From: Cylicocyclus nassatus
Lineage: Eukaryota; Nematoda; Chromadorea; Rhabditida; Strongylidae
DNA: 64,000 nucleotides
Reading direction: 5' to 3'
NCBI GenBank assembly: GCA_958299035.1
Contig: CATQJL010000305.1
Span: 72,074,792 to 72,138,791, forward strand
In this document: piece after piece, positions 10,490-22,600 of the stretch
Numbering within the stretch: the first letter of the stretch is position 1
Layout: every line of letters starts with the position of its first letter
The notes under the pieces: generated by a model
Database searches by the model: none
Seen by the model: the letters and a program-made list of their open reading frames with translations, nothing else
Told to the model about the DNA's origin: nothing
Program-made: the position numbers and the translations under genes

Positions 10490-11635
10490 TTTTTATCAAT
10501 GACCTGAGTTACCATTTCTTAGCTTAGGCGCGTAAATGTTTTGGCGAAGTGCTGCTCACTCGAATAGTGGTCGTTTTGTTGAGAGCTTTGCATTTTACGC
10601 AACTATATTGGTCGTATCCTTTCTTCTCTTTCGAGAACGCAAACACATGCGCCGTATCCGTACCTGGAATTCGATACGACAAGACCTGTCCACCTTTGCG
10701 GCTTACCTGCGTTTCTCTTAGCTAAAATTTTTCGTTATTTATCCCCTAGGGTCCAGGTGCATCGTAATTCTAGAAAAAACGAAAGTTTATCCGAAACCGA
10801 CGTGATTTGCTCTAAAAATCTCAAGCTTTGTCATGAAGTCGTCAATTAGGAATGCTCGAGTTCGCATTATCTAGGTGATCCAAATTATTTCCAAAATGTA
10901 GTAAGACTTTTCCATGGCCCAACCTCGTTAAAAACTTCGCCTTGTTGTTGAATTCCGGCTACAAAAACTCATATGAAAAGGTTCCTTTGAAAATCTGTAC
11001 CGTTACCACTTGGTGGGTCCGCAGGTGTGTATGTAAGTGCTCCGCTCAGCTTATCCACCTCGGGGAGAAGAGGTTGGCCTTCACTTGCACTCATTTCGCT
11101 GTAAAAATGATTTGAAATCAAATCAAACCTGGGTTAATGACTGAACGGTTAATGCTGCACAGAGACATTTGTTAGTGGAAAGCCGATAGAGAAGCAATTG
11201 AATCATACTCAAACAGCCTTGAAAGACAGCCGCCTTACCATACATGCAGTGTGAAAGAAAGAAGGAAATGCAACGGAAAAGATGCGTGACGCTATCACTT
11301 CAAATCACAAAGCTCATCCTATCACAAAAAAGAGAGTACTGAGTGATTCTAGTAAAAGTCAGCCACGCAAGGATAGAAAGACAGAAAGATAGAAGAAAGA
11401 AACATTACATCACCAAAATCATGCGATTCTTGCAGACGTAGAAGTCAATGGTGTTGACAGTCCATCATAACCGCTCAGTTGTTTATGAGAACACATTCCT
11501 GTAGATGTTCATTCAAAACAAGAACATTACCCCATTCCATATCATTCCACAATCATTGTAGCCAACTGCTATTACTGTGACCAATTAACGTTTGAAGCAG
11601 ATATGGAATCTAATGCGCATTAGGTCACCATAATC
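10490..11635. other. no gene recognised
   Basis: AT-rich sequence with no motif-bearing open frame. A 61-codon plus-strand frame at 10536-10721 is the longest and is unremarkable. Confidence 0.4.
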
Positions 11636-11639
11636 ACAG

Positions 11640-12690
11640 CATGACTACGAACAACAAATACAAGAACACTAGGAAAACCTACACAGATGGGGGGTGGTGC
11701 AGGAGGAACCAAAGGACTGCGCCTGCATCCGCGGGAGATAATTGAGAGCGCGAGCGCTGTGGAGAATATTTTGGCAGAGATCCAAGAAAACTCGGCAAGG
11801 ACATCCTTTAGGAACAATTCTTCATAACTTTGCCTGGAATTGACTTTGAAAAATTTGAAAAACAGATTTGTAATGCAAATTGGAAGGCGCTTTCACTGGG
11901 CCTAAAAATAAGTGAAATTTTGGAATTGTGATGGTAAAAGGTCAACTACTTTATGAGACTCTTTATTTTGAACTTCAAAGTTTCAAATTGTTGAATTCCG
12001 GCGTTTTCATTCAAAATTCATTCTTTTCTCTTTGAGATAACTGAATAGTTTATCTTTTGAGTCAATGAACCAAAGCAATCAAAGTGTCATATGAAAACAT
12101 CTGGAGGTTTGTGTCAAGATGCAATATGCAGTTTGTCTCATAACTTAAAATTTATTTTAATTCTAAATTTTGACATTAGAATTTCATAGGATTTGTCATT
12201 GAAACCATGTTAATAATCCTTTCGAGATCGTACACAATAGCAAAAGTTCATCACATGCAACTTAGTTAACATTATTTTTTTAATACCACTCCATACTTTC
12301 AACTTCGAATCCAGAAATTTCATTAAAAATTTGAAATCTTTCCCGCAACACTGATCTTGAAATTCCTCGGCTCAAAATGGTGAAGGCACAGTTTTTGATG
12401 AAAATATCGTGTAGCGAGAAGAGTTGTTTATCTATCCGGTAAGCGTATTGTTGAAAAATGCGCAATTCAATACTGATTCCAAATCTGTCCTTCGTATTTT
12501 TTGAGGTTAATTTCAAGGAGAATTATAAGTGCTTGTTTCTAATGGATGTCCTCGCCAAGTTTTCCAGGATCCTTGCCAAAATGTTCTCCACAGCGCTCGC
12601 GCTCCTAATTATCTCCTACGGCTACAGGCGGCAGGCCTTTGGTTCCTCCTGCACCGCATCCACACAGATGACGTCTTTGATGTGGAAGTT
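11640..12690. repeat. large degenerate inverted repeat
   Basis: The outer parts of the arms (about 11640-11830 and 12530-12690) match in opposite orientation. On the minus strand at the left and the plus strand at the right they read KDVLAEFSWISAKIFSTALA and MDVLAKFSRILAKMFSTALA respectively. The inner parts are AT-rich and more diverged, with the centre near 12170. The shared reading frame may be fortuitous. It looks like an old foldback element or two head-on copies of one repeat. Confidence 0.6.
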
Positions 12691-12984
12691 TGACTCCAAC
12701 TGTCTCCGATTCACACTGAAATCATCAACATAGAACTCATACTCGTGAACCTCGTAGTTAAGAAGCATCATATAATCATGCACAAATGATACATAAGTAC
12801 GAGTGCATGCTTGCAATGGAACTCACGAAATATACTGACCGAAGTAACCACAATCTCACTATGTAACTACAACAAAGGAAAATGTGAACATGAAGCATGA
12901 AAGACTTACGCAGATTGACGTACGAGCGTTACGATGATATCTGAAACATAAAACTTCAAATGTAAGTACAGAAAACAACAATGA

Positions 12985-13345
12985 ATAAAGCAGACAAGCA
13001 CACGGACATTCCACCAGTACAGATCGACAACAAACACACACGTACACAAAGATGCACACACATATACGAACAAATATACACAAACATACATATACAAACA
13101 CAACAACAAACATAATACGACAAACATGCACACTCACACATACACATACATGCACACACACATACAAACAAATATACACAAACATACACATACAAACATA
13201 TACACATAAACACAAACAACAAACATAATTTATACAGAAACATGCACACACATATACAAACAAAACTACACAAACATACACATAGAAACTACACAAACAT
13301 AATCAGCAAACATAGTGCATATATACACAAACAAATGTATGTAAA
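12985..13345. repeat. CA-rich low-complexity tract
   Basis: Irregular runs of ACACATAC and ACAAACATAC dominate 350 bases. Cys/Val-rich open frames on the minus strand are translations of this tract, not genes. Confidence 0.8.
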
Positions 13346-13684
13346 GCATATATAAATAGACAAGTAACGTATACATAACACAAGCGTACTTGCAAAATGA
13401 ACATTAAACGAATTAAAAGAAGTGAAACTTACGCAGATGATGTTGACAGCCTCGAAAACTTATAGCTTTGGGTGCGTAGACGATATGCCTGAAAGCATCA
13501 GACATTTTATGTGAACATACCAACCAACGACATAAACAATGCGGAATACTAGTCGAGGACGACGTTCACCAACAAAATTCAATCATACCGCAATCAAGTA
13601 GGACAACCACACAGCTACCACAAAGCAACTGGTTATTGAAAACGAAGATTCTGCATAAAAATAACGGAAAGCTTCTCCGACTTT

Positions 13685-13830
13685 CGTTGCGTACCAGCGG
13701 CGTTCGATGCTCGTCTGAGCGGAACACGCAAACGCCGCTGGTGCGGCAGTCGCACGCCGCTCGTACGCTGTGGAACTCCGCTGGGAGGAGAATGGTACGC
13801 CGCTGGTACGCCAAGAGGGTACGCCTTCGG
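13685..13830. repeat. array of ACGCCGCTGGTACGC motifs, cluster 1
   Basis: About five copies of a short GC-rich motif, ACGCCGCTGGTACGC with variants such as ACGCCGCTCGTACGC, occur at 20-30 base spacing. One at the left end is reversed. The surrounding sequence is AT-rich. The same motif recurs at 14130-14315. Confidence 0.65.
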
Positions 13831-14129
13831 ACCGCATGTTCACCCGATTTTTGATTACTGTTTCAGCATTAGTTGGTTTGAAAATTGCTTAGCGCAAAAT
13901 TTCCTGTTATTTCGATTGATGAACTTTATTGAATCGAAATCAAGGGATTATGGGCCACCCCTACAACACTCAGCTGAGTTGTTATCAGGTCACTCAATGG
14001 GAACAACAATTCAACCTTATTCTTTTGTCAAGTACCGAGAAGTATTAACCAACCACTAAAGTGCAGAGGCAGCCCAACCACTGCGTCGTATCCCATGCGG
14101 GTACGGCTTACGCTTACAGCGTGGGGTAA

Positions 14130-14315
14130 TGTGATGGGACGCCGCTCGCTTGCTTGGGTTGATGGAACGCCGCTGGTCTGCAATTGCATTGATGGAACGC
14201 CGCTCGCCAAAAGACGGTACGCCGCTGGTAGGGCGCATTAAGGAACGCCGTTGGCACGCTAAGCGCACGCCGCTGGTACGCAAAGCCATTTGGGTACGCC
14301 GCTGGTACGCAACGA
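14130..14315. repeat. array of ACGCCGCTGGTACGC motifs, cluster 2
   Basis: Seven or eight copies of GGAACGCCGCTGGTMYGC-type motifs, all in one orientation, at 20-30 base spacing. With the cluster at 13685-13830 this may mark the two ends of one element of about 650 bp. Confidence 0.65.
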
Positions 14316-14394
14316 AAATCTGAGTTGTGAAACAGGGACGCGAGATTGGATACCGAGCATAGCCGACGCTGTGCAAGATTAGTACGATGAGGAA

Positions 14395-14550
14395 GAAGAT
14401 AAGAAAAGTCCAAAAAGTGATGAAAAATACGAAGGAATGCGATCGAGCATTATTTGGCGTGCAATTTGCGGCGATTAGTGCAGAGGCGCGTAAACATTGC
14501 AGAATCTGTACGAGTTTACACGCGGGCGAAGCGTTCCCCCACCCGACAGA
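14395..14550 (-). repeat. dispersed repeat, partner of 6340-6490
   Basis: GCATTATTTGGCGTGCAATT and CATTGCAGAATCTGTACGAG match the reverse of the block at 6340-6490, with a similar GC-rich edge (GTTTACACGCGGGC). It is non-coding. Confidence 0.6.
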
Positions 14551-14601
14551 ATGGGAGGGCAAGCGTTAGGCGACAAAACGTGCAAAACGCAATCAACGTA
14601 A

Positions 14602-15342
14602 AGGGCCGGTCATACCGGTCAGCGATCCATCGCGTCGCTGACTTTCCCAAAGGGCAAGTGTTACAAGGCCGGAGATAACTGCGTATCTGTGCTAGCTGTC
14701 CGGCGCGATGCATCGCGGGCCGTTTTCTACTCGGCCATACCGATTTGAGCGAAATCGCCGCGATCGTCGCTCATCCTAGCGAATTCGCGTCGCTCATTTC
14801 AAATGCGCGACGCGATGGATCGCTAGGATTGGGATCTCTTTCCAGGAAAGTTTTATAATTGTTCTTTACTTTCTTAAGCTGTTCTCGTGTCTGGGGATTG
14901 GAAACCATTTTAGTTTTGTCAAAGTGCATTGGTTTTCCGTGAAATGGAAGCCTTTTGATTTATCAGCAATTGTCACTCACGCCAAGTGGCAGAGGTACTG
15001 CGCTCAGGCTTTGTTTCACTTCGTCGTCGAGTACCCTTTCTTGGCAGAATTTTTCTTTTTATTTACGAAAACTTTCATGGTCCAAGAATGGATTTGTTGA
15101 AGAATGTCGAGAAAAAAAAAGGAACAAGAATATTCTAACATGTAGCTCGACTTACATAAGACAGGTGAGCTTGTGCGAAAGTTATTTATGTGACGTAGTG
15201 TGAGAATGCACACATCGCCGTGGTGGGATGCCCCCTTATTCAAGCGATCAGCGATCCGTCGCGCGTTTTCGTCACTAGTTTCCACCCAGTCGCGACGATC
15301 ATCCATCGCGGCGATGGATCGCTGACCGGTATGACCGGCCCT
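14602..15342. mobile_element. MITE with ~35-bp terminal inverted repeats
   Basis: The left end AGGGCCGGTCATACCGGTCA and following GCGATCCATCGC are mirrored at the right end (GCGATGGATCGCTGACCGGT then ATGACCGGCCCT). The interior has more GCGATGGATCGC-type motifs and no transposase frame. The flanks (CGTA and TAAAG) do not give a certain target duplication. Confidence 0.75.
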
Positions 15343-15345
15343 TAA

Positions 15346-15940
15346 AGCACGTAAGTCAAAACTATGTGCAATTTTTTTATGGCGTCGAGTAATGTATCCC
15401 CGACCCCCACCCCCCTGTTTTTGGCGGAGGAGACGTTTTGCACGGGGAGTTATTTGGAGTCCAAAAAATAGAATGCAGTCGTAAGCGGGTAGACAGAATG
15501 CAGTCGTAAGCGGGTACAGCGGAAGCATCGGCCCCCACAAACTCTTACACCCATAACATCGATGAATTGATAAGCTCATACAAATAAAGTACAGGTAAGT
15601 TGTTAGAAAGTGATATGACAACCAAAGCAACAAACATTTGCATGAAACATACAAATAAAGCCAGCGAAATCCTGCTGAAGGCTGGTCTAGATCAGAAGGT
15701 TGATGCGAATCAGCTGATTTCCGAGTTTTCTCCACTTTACGAACTAGTATGGATCCGTTGGCAGCCGTGCCATAGCCTCCGCTCAGAGAATCGCCGGAGG
15801 TAGGCGGCCATGCGATTCAAACTCAAGCGAACACTGGAAATATAGTTGCTGATTTCTTGCGCTCCGCTTGCAGATATTTGGGAGACTGTTAGGCATTTTC
15901 TGGGTGAAGGTGTAGGGATTTCCATAGGTTAGTTGCGGCG
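15346..15940. other. no gene recognised
   Basis: A 239-codon minus-strand open frame (15735-15016) runs through this interval and into the MITE at 14602-15342, so it is judged a chance frame. A plus-strand frame at 15600-15803 has no recognisable family. Confidence 0.4.
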
Positions 15941-15949
15941 CAGTGGCAA

Positions 15950-15972
15950 TTCCCGTGGATGTTCCACGGGAA
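15950..15972. repeat. short perfect hairpin
   Basis: ATTCCCGTGGA and TCCACGGGAAT face each other across one or two bases. A second hairpin (GGTCCTT...AAGGACC) follows about 25 bases later. They lie just outside the foldback at 16027-16550. Confidence 0.5.
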
Positions 15973-16026
15973 TATGCAAAAATGTTGGGCGCCGCACGGT
16001 CCTTTGTGAAGGACCGCGCGGCCCTA

Positions 16027-16550
16027 GGTACAGGGCTTTACAACCTGAGTGTCCCACCCGCCCCGCTAGGACGCCACGCTCAGGTCCGCGCAGCGTTCGT
16101 GGCGCTGGCTGCGCGTCGACTGAAGCTTGGCGAAATCCGGGTGATACGCAGCAAACGCCGCGCGCGGCCTGAGCGAGGCGGCCGCGTTGGAGGAGCCGCG
16201 CAAGCGAAACTTGCGACTCTCAGGGATCGTTCATACCGCGCACAAAGGCGGACGAAGGCGGACGAAGCCGGACGAAGCCGGACGAAGACGGACAAAGGCG
16301 GACGAAGCCGGACAAAGCCGGACAAAGGCGGACGAAGGCGGACGAAGGCGCGGTCTCGTCTCGTCTCGTTTCTCTCGACACGCACACACACACTCACACG
16401 CGCCTTCGTCCGCCTTTGTCCGGCTTTGTCCGGCTTCGTCCGCCTTCGTCCGGCTTCGTCCGCCTTCGTCCGCCTTTGTCCGGCTTCGTCCGGCTTCGTC
16501 CGCCTTTGTGCGCGGTATGAACGATCCCTCAGGTTGAAAAGCCCTGTACC
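16027..16550. mobile_element. foldback element with CGGACRAAGGCGG arrays
   Basis: The outer 23 bases (GGTACAGGGCTTTACAACCT) are mirrored at 16528-16550 with one mismatch. The arms then contain GGGATCGTTCATACCGCGCA and a run of CGGACAAAG/CGGACGAAG units, left arm about 16222-16350 and right arm about 16401-16529. A spacer contains a CACACACTCACACG tract. The left arm carries about 170 extra bases (16050-16219) absent from the right arm, so something was inserted there or deleted from the right. Long open frames on both strands are translations of the 9-base units. Confidence 0.8.
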
Positions 16551-16559
16551 TTCCGTTGA

Positions 16560-17150
16560 AAGAAGGTACCCCAAACTCGGGAAATCAAACCATCGATGAT
16601 ACCTCTGCCAAATAGAGTCTCACCTTTGCTGGGCGTACGCCCAAAACTGCATAAAAAGGGTCCGAGCGTCTGCCAAAAGTTTGGCCCGCGCTTGCTGAAA
16701 GAGACTTTTTGACGAGCGCTTGCAAAAAATTTTGTATTGCTGCCTGCTGACAGAACGCGCAAGTACCGCTCGCTGAAGGATTGGCCACGCCCCAAAATCT
16801 TGCTGACTGCCTGCAGAAAATTGCGAGTTTGCGGGCCGCTTGCCCCCGGCCATTGTCTGAGCAGTTGAACTCTGGCTTTGCTAGAAAATCAGGATGCATA
16901 ATAAGAAAAAGTGGGTATAAATAAACTCACACACTCAAAGCATCTTGTAAAAGCATTAGCAAAAGCACATCTTTGGCTCAAACAAAACATACACACACTT
17001 GCATTACGTCGTACGATACTACATGCGGATTGTATGCAAAAGTTTGATATTATTACGTGGAAGAAAGAACGTGACCAAGGGATGTTTGCTTGGTAGAAGT
17101 AGCGATTCTGAAGGTGATCTGTATCAACGGATAGAGCTCAAAACGCTGTC
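16560..17150. other. no gene recognised
   Basis: Overlapping minus-strand frames of 77-104 codons lie at 16585-16899 with no known motif. The sequence has repeated GCTGACTGCC/GCTTGC-like words but no clear unit. Confidence 0.35.
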
Positions 17151-17154
17151 CTAT

Positions 17155-17470
17155 CAGTGGCGTACCGAGCGGGGGCGGGGGAGCGCCACATGAGTCATAA
17201 AAATGTGCAAGAGACTTATTTAAACTTGTAACTAATTAGAAAAATTTTTAAAGTTTTAAAAAATTCGATTTAGCCTCATAAAAAATTTTTTTCGGGGGCG
17301 TGGCTGATGCCACGCTTCCTTTTTTTTTAAAATTTCGTGGTTTAGGCCCGCGAAAATTTTGAGAAGCGTAGAAAAAAATTTTTCTGGGTGCGTGGCTGAC
17401 GCCACGCACCTTCATTGAAAAAAATTTTGTCCCCCCCCCCCTCCGAGCCGAAAACCTGGGTACGCCACTG
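17155..17470 (+). mobile_element. hAT-type MITE with 8-bp target duplication
   Basis: The ends are CAGTGGCGTACCGAG and CTGGGTACGCCACTG, inverted repeats of the CAGTGGCG type seen in hAT elements. Flanks TGTCCTAT (17147-17154) and TGTCCTAA (17471-17478) match at 7 of 8 bases, as expected for a hAT 8-bp duplication. The interior is AT-rich with a GGGGGCGTGGCTGATGCCAC block shared with 36329-36592. It has no coding capacity. Confidence 0.85.
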
Positions 17471-17553
17471 TGTCCTAAGTATATCTTCTATATCTGCGAA
17501 ACGTTTTTCTTTAAGAAGTTATGACCTTTTTTGTAAGTGTAATGGAAGTGTGG

Positions 17554-17865
17554 CAGTGGCGTACCCAGGATTTCCGTTCGGAGGGTTGGGGACAAAAAAT
17601 TAATCTGATGAGAGTGCGTCAGTGACGCACTCCGGAAAAATTTTTGGCATACTTCCCAAAATTTTTGCGGGCCCCTAATCTCTAAATTTCAGAAAAAAAG
17701 GGGCGTGGGGCTAGTTTGAACTTCTAAAATTGTAAAAAATTATTTCAATTATTTACAAGTATAAATGAGACACTTGCACATTCTTATAACCGTAACTTTC
17801 AAAATTTTCGCGACCCATTCTCAAGGCCCCTCTCCCCTTCCGCACGCTCCTCTCGGTACGCCACC
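17554..17865 (-). mobile_element. hAT-type MITE, second copy in opposite orientation
   Basis: Starts CAGTGGCGTACCCAGGATTT, which is the right-end sequence of the copy at 17155-17470 reversed, and ends CTCGGTACGCCAC with the last bases altered. The AT-rich interior is the same family. No clear target duplication is seen. Confidence 0.75.
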
Positions 17866-17906
17866 AAAGTTTGGTCTAGAAAGAAAATGGCCTGAAAAAG
17901 ACAACA

Positions 17907-18533
17907 TCTCTGACATTCGGTGCGTGCGGCGCGCGCTTGTTAATGGCCAGCAGTGCGGCCCGCGCCTAGATTTACGGGAGGGGTCACGTACCGTGCGACC
18001 CGCGCGCCTTGAATCCTTAGCGTACGGTCCGCGCGCACTATATTTTCACCGTGCCACCCGCGCGCCTCCAGTTCTCACACGCTATAAGCGTAATAGGTAC
18101 CCGTGTGAGGTACGACGCTGTGATTAGGCTGCTCCATCGCTCGTGAAGCCGGTTTATTACTTCTTGGCATTTGAGTAATTGCAGAAACATGAGAGTTTTC
18201 GGCTTCTACGAAGGTTATCCCTCGACAGCTTCCCAAATGGGTGCTAAAAATGAAATTTAAACTCCATTAATTCAAACTCAAATTTTCGAATTTTTTAAAT
18301 TCGGAATCATTTTTGGACTGTGGAGTTGAGAATGCTCACGGCACGACGAAAGAAGAAAAACATTCTCTGGTAGCTTGCGGACGGGCGCTTTCGATACCGC
18401 GCGGCCTGCGCGCATTCATCGTTCGGTCCGGGCGCATTCACCGTGCGGCCCGCGCACATTCATCGTTTGGCCCGCGCGCACTACAAAGCGCCGCACGGGG
18501 AGCGCGCGCGCCGCACGCATTTAATGTCAGGGA
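17907..18533. mobile_element. non-autonomous element with GTGCGGCCCGCGCGC array
   Basis: The ends TCTCTGACATT...GTGCGTGCGGCGCGCGC and GCGCGCGCCGCACGC...AATGTCAGGGA are inverted repeats. Inside, about nine variants of GTGCGGCCCGCGCGC lie in two clusters (17930-18070 and 18375-18510) at 25-30 base spacing, around an AT-rich centre. There is no transposase. Confidence 0.7.
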
Positions 18534-18652
18534 TGATTGAACAACACACGAAAACGTTCGGATGATATCAGATTAGACCTATCCTTTGATACAACTGGTT
18601 TGCCGGCTGAAAGACGGAATTTTGTAACCTAGTTAAGCTAGGTAATGATCAG

Positions 18653-18832
18653 AGAGCACGCGCGCGCATCTCCACCCCCGCGCTGGACTCTGTATCTCTT
18701 CCAGGAACATGCTCTCTGATCACTTTCCCAGTGCGCGTGGGAAAGGCGGAGCCTCGATCGATTGTGAGTGATCAGGGAGCATGTCCGCGGAAGAGAGACG
18801 CAGAGTCCAGCGCGGGAGTGGAGATGCTGGGG
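18653..18832. repeat. inverted repeat around GATCAGAGAGC
   Basis: ATGATCAGAGAGCACG, CATCTCCACCC, GCGCTGGACTCTG and TGCTCTCTGATCACT on the left are mirrored on the right by AGTGATCAGGGAGCATG, CAGAGTCCAGCGCGG and GTGGAGATG. The layout is a compact imperfect palindrome of about 180 bp. It is probably another MITE. Confidence 0.6.
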
Positions 18833-18839
18833 CAAGCGA

Positions 18840-19600
18840 CACTGCGTTTGATAAGCCCTGTAACTGTCGTCCATGCTTGCGAAAATAGTCTCCACAGAGG
18901 GGTTTATTGCGATTTTCAAGCTTTCAAACTTCGTTTTCGATATCAAAAACGCGGTGAGAGGTGGAGAAACAAGAGATGGAAGTCGTGGATCTAGGCACAC
19001 AGTCCCTTTCAAACCTACCCGTTAGTTTCCGTGTAAGGAACTTAGTACCCAGAACGCTGGAGACTGCGCATCAACACATTTCAACACATCAGCTCACAAT
19101 CTGAATCTCACAAGAACCGCTTCAATCACCAGCATACCGTAAATAAGGTGCACATGAATGTTTAAATGTGTGATTGCGGGTCATGCCCGCATGGAACGTC
19201 TGCGGCAAGGAAGGGCTTCGTTTCATCGAGTCAGTATCAAAAAAATGTGAATCTCAAGGTTTTCAGATTTTGTTGAAGTCTTTGTGGACTTTGCAGTAGA
19301 TAAAGTATATTGCAAATTAAGATTTAGATAGAGTAGATTGTACTAGGTTACCGTTCCAGTTTTTCTGGCGTATCACAAATTGGAAGATTAGTGTTTGGCT
19401 TGGCTTTGCTTCTACAAATAGATAACTGAGGTAAAGTGTGACGGACACAGTCATGTGGCCTAGAATTATAATTTTGATTATCGCTTAGTAACAGGTACTA
19501 TTGCGAGTCAGTAATAAACTTGTCTTTGTGTTGATAGCATTACGGCTCCCCTGACAATTTTCGTCCTGCAGTGTAGTACAGTCAATATGCTTCCTTCACT
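18840..19600. other. no gene recognised; upstream region of the helicase gene
   Basis: AT-rich sequence between the palindrome and the first recognised helicase exon. Upstream exons or the promoter of that gene may lie here but I cannot point to them. Confidence 0.35.
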
Positions 19601-19689
19601 TCGTCGCTTTTATTCTTTGATTATCAGTTGATGTTTGCGCAAATGTTTTCTCTTCAGGTTTTATTAATACCGATGTAGAGGAGGATAAG

Positions 19690-22600
19690 ATGTCTAAAGG
19701 AGGTTCTTTGAAGCTGTCCATAAATTTAAATAGGGGGATATCGTCGACCTCGGAGAACAGTCGACTGTTGGACACAGCCGAAGAAGATGGTAATGTCATC
19801 ATTAGATTCTTGTGAGCTAGAATGAGCCGTATAATCAACTTCTTACAGAAAACTGCAGTCGACAGGGTGCTGGAGAGGGCCACAGTCGTGGTGCTCGTTC
19901 TATGGACAAGCAGTCGGAATTGCTCAATGTTAGAATACCGACAGGTACTAAGGCCCAGAAGAGGAAACACATCCAGTTCGTCTAGTTAACCTTAAATTTC
20001 ATGCTATCGATGTTTGGTTTCTACTTTGCTTTTTAGAACAAATTTTGATGACTCTCAGTTGGATAATTCCACATTAGTTGCTCAGCAAAAGGAAAAGGAG
20101 AGGTTAGAAAGGTTGGAAAAGCAGAAACAAGCTCTGGGAGAAAATGGTCACATTCAGCAGGTATGTTGGTTAAAGTGAAATCTTGGAATACCTATTACCA
20201 AGTTGTAGATGGCGGCCATGCTTCAAAAGCCTGTCGCTCCTCTTCCCGTTCTCGACGCTTTTGATCCTGAAGTCATATGCTTGGTCAGTTTTTCATGCTT
20301 CTTTGCATCGCAAAACTACTTTCGATGTTCCCACCGTGCCCGAAATTGACAAGGGATTTACAAGGCATCAGTTTCTTTATGACATTCTGCTACAGTTGTT
20401 CTCAAACTCAATGTACCGGGTTTGCCGGTAGTTCACTCTAGTAATATGTGCATTGAAAGGCGCTTCTGCACAATTGCACATCGCTCCCATGCGGGCGTTA
20501 GGCTGGCTTCATACTGATCCGTAAGTTCCGGAACAGTTCCAGCCCAGCGCACAGTTCGAGCGCTGTGCTGCACTGTTCCGGAAACTTACGGATCAGTGTG
20601 AACCCAGCCTTAGTAAAAAGATATGTTTATTTGCCGATGGGAACAGGGTCTCTTCTTCTTCCGGAAACTTACCAGTATGAACCCACCCTTAGTGAGAAGA
20701 TGTTTTTATCGATGGGAACATGGTCTCTTCTTCAAATACGCACAGAACACGCATTCTTCGATTTGATGTGGAGATTAATAGTGGTGATACAATGAGCAGT
20801 TTTTAGATTGGAGACAATGAATCAGGTGGTGTGGATGATAAGAAGAGCATCACAAAAGTAGAGGGTCGCTGTTCTACTGTTCCATCCGTCTCCAAGGCTG
20901 AACCCGAGGTAGCGTATCAGAATTTACAACTTTCAAAGATTTACTTTTGATCGTAACTATATGAGTCTATGTACATAATACCTCAAACTATCATTCTTGC
21001 TGTGGCATTAAAGAGACTTTAGGTCATTGAGCTTTCGAGTGGTGACGAGGATGAGAAGGAAGAAGGTAGCAGTTATCCTCGTCGAGTTCCTCCTCCTCTT
21101 CCCACTTCCTCTGATTATGGAAAACGATCACGATTTGCTTTTTCAGATAGGGATAGGGTAAGTTAATTCTACTTTCTTAGTCAAGTTCCTATATCTCTTT
21201 TTTGAGATGGACCGAGAAAAAATGGAGAAACAGCATCAAATAGAGAAAGAGCGGATAAGAAAACGGCGAAACTCTAGGGAATTAGAGAAAATTGAGCTTA
21301 CTACTGCCGGTCGTTTATTAGTGAATGCGGGTTGGTTTTCGCTTCGTTTTTTGTGAATAATTCAAGTTCGAATTTGCACTGCAGGTCACGGGCCAGGAGA
21401 ACCGGATGTTCACGTCGCGCCACATCTTAATCATGTCTTGCAACCGCATCAGCTGGGTGGAATTCGTTTTATGTTGGTGTTTTGTTGTATTCGACCTCCG
21501 CTTCAGTTGTTGGCTTCGTTTTTAGTCTACCTTTTTTATAGGTATGATAACATTGTTGAATCGCTGGAGGAGTATAAAAAATCACCTGGTTTTGGGTGCA
21601 TTCTAGCCCACAGTATGGGTTTAGGGAAAACTATACAGGTAAGTCGCTCACGAAAATCTTTTCACCGGCTCTCAACGAACCTAATTAAGGTGATCACATT
21701 TGTGGAGGTTTTTCTGCGGGTCACGGATGCTAAAAGAGTTCTTATCATTGTGCCAGTCAACACAATCCAGAACTGGTACAACGAGTTTGAAAAATGGATG
21801 CCTAGGTAAGCCTCTCGAAAATGAGCTGCGTCTGCAAGCCTCCTGGTTTAGGTACACAGACAGCGGCGAGACAGCTCGCCAGTTCGAAGTATTTCTTTTA
21901 GGTGATTCTGTGAAGACATTTGATCAGCGAGTGAATATGATAGGTAAGTCCCGTCTAAGCTACACTCTATACACCTGGTTTTTACTTCCTGCTTTTGATT
22001 ATCATTTTTATCATGTGTAACATCAATTTTATAGAAGATTGGTCTCGCAAAGGAGGTGTTCTTCTTATCGGCTATGAAATGTTTCGTTTGTTGATTCGAG
22101 CTACTCAGCCCAAAAAACCTACGAAAGCGAAAGGGAATGCGTTCCAGGTGCAATATTTGTTCACGTATGTTCGATATATCTTGATCTTTTTCACTGCAGA
22201 CTCCTCGCCCTAATCCTGAGCCAAAATTGGAATTTGATCAAGGATTTACGGCAGATGGTCGGATCAAGAAGGAAGCCAACGATAGTAGGATTACAATAAT
22301 TTCGCATAAACGTCTACCAAGTTTCACATTTAGTCATAAGGAGTTCGCTTGTTGATCCTGGACCTGATCTTGTTGTATGCGACGAAGGGCATAAAATCAA
22401 GAACCTGAATACTGACATAGCCAACGCTCTAGGTGCTATCAAAACAAGGTCTGTTAATGCGACATCAACTTATTGCTTGTACTGTATGGATGCAGTTTAG
22501 GCGGCGAGTGGTGCTTACTGGTTACCCTTTGCAAAATAACCTTATTGAGTACTACTGTATGGTGGATTTTGTTCGTCCAGATTTTCTTGGCTCGAAAAAG

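Noticed and set aside
12859..13296. Cys/Val-rich minus-strand frames
   Set aside because: Products of the CA-rich low-complexity tract.
13685..14315. CRISPR-like spacing of GC motifs
   Set aside because: The repeats are degenerate, spacing is irregular and the setting is a eukaryotic genome; transposon-internal motifs are a better explanation.
15016..15735. 239-codon minus-strand open frame
   Set aside because: It crosses the edge of the MITE ending at 15342, has low-complexity basic segments and no family signature; likely chance.
15943..16599. Arg/Lys-rich open frames on both strands
   Set aside because: They translate the CGGACRAAG units of the foldback element; all frames of such 9-base repeats tend to be open.
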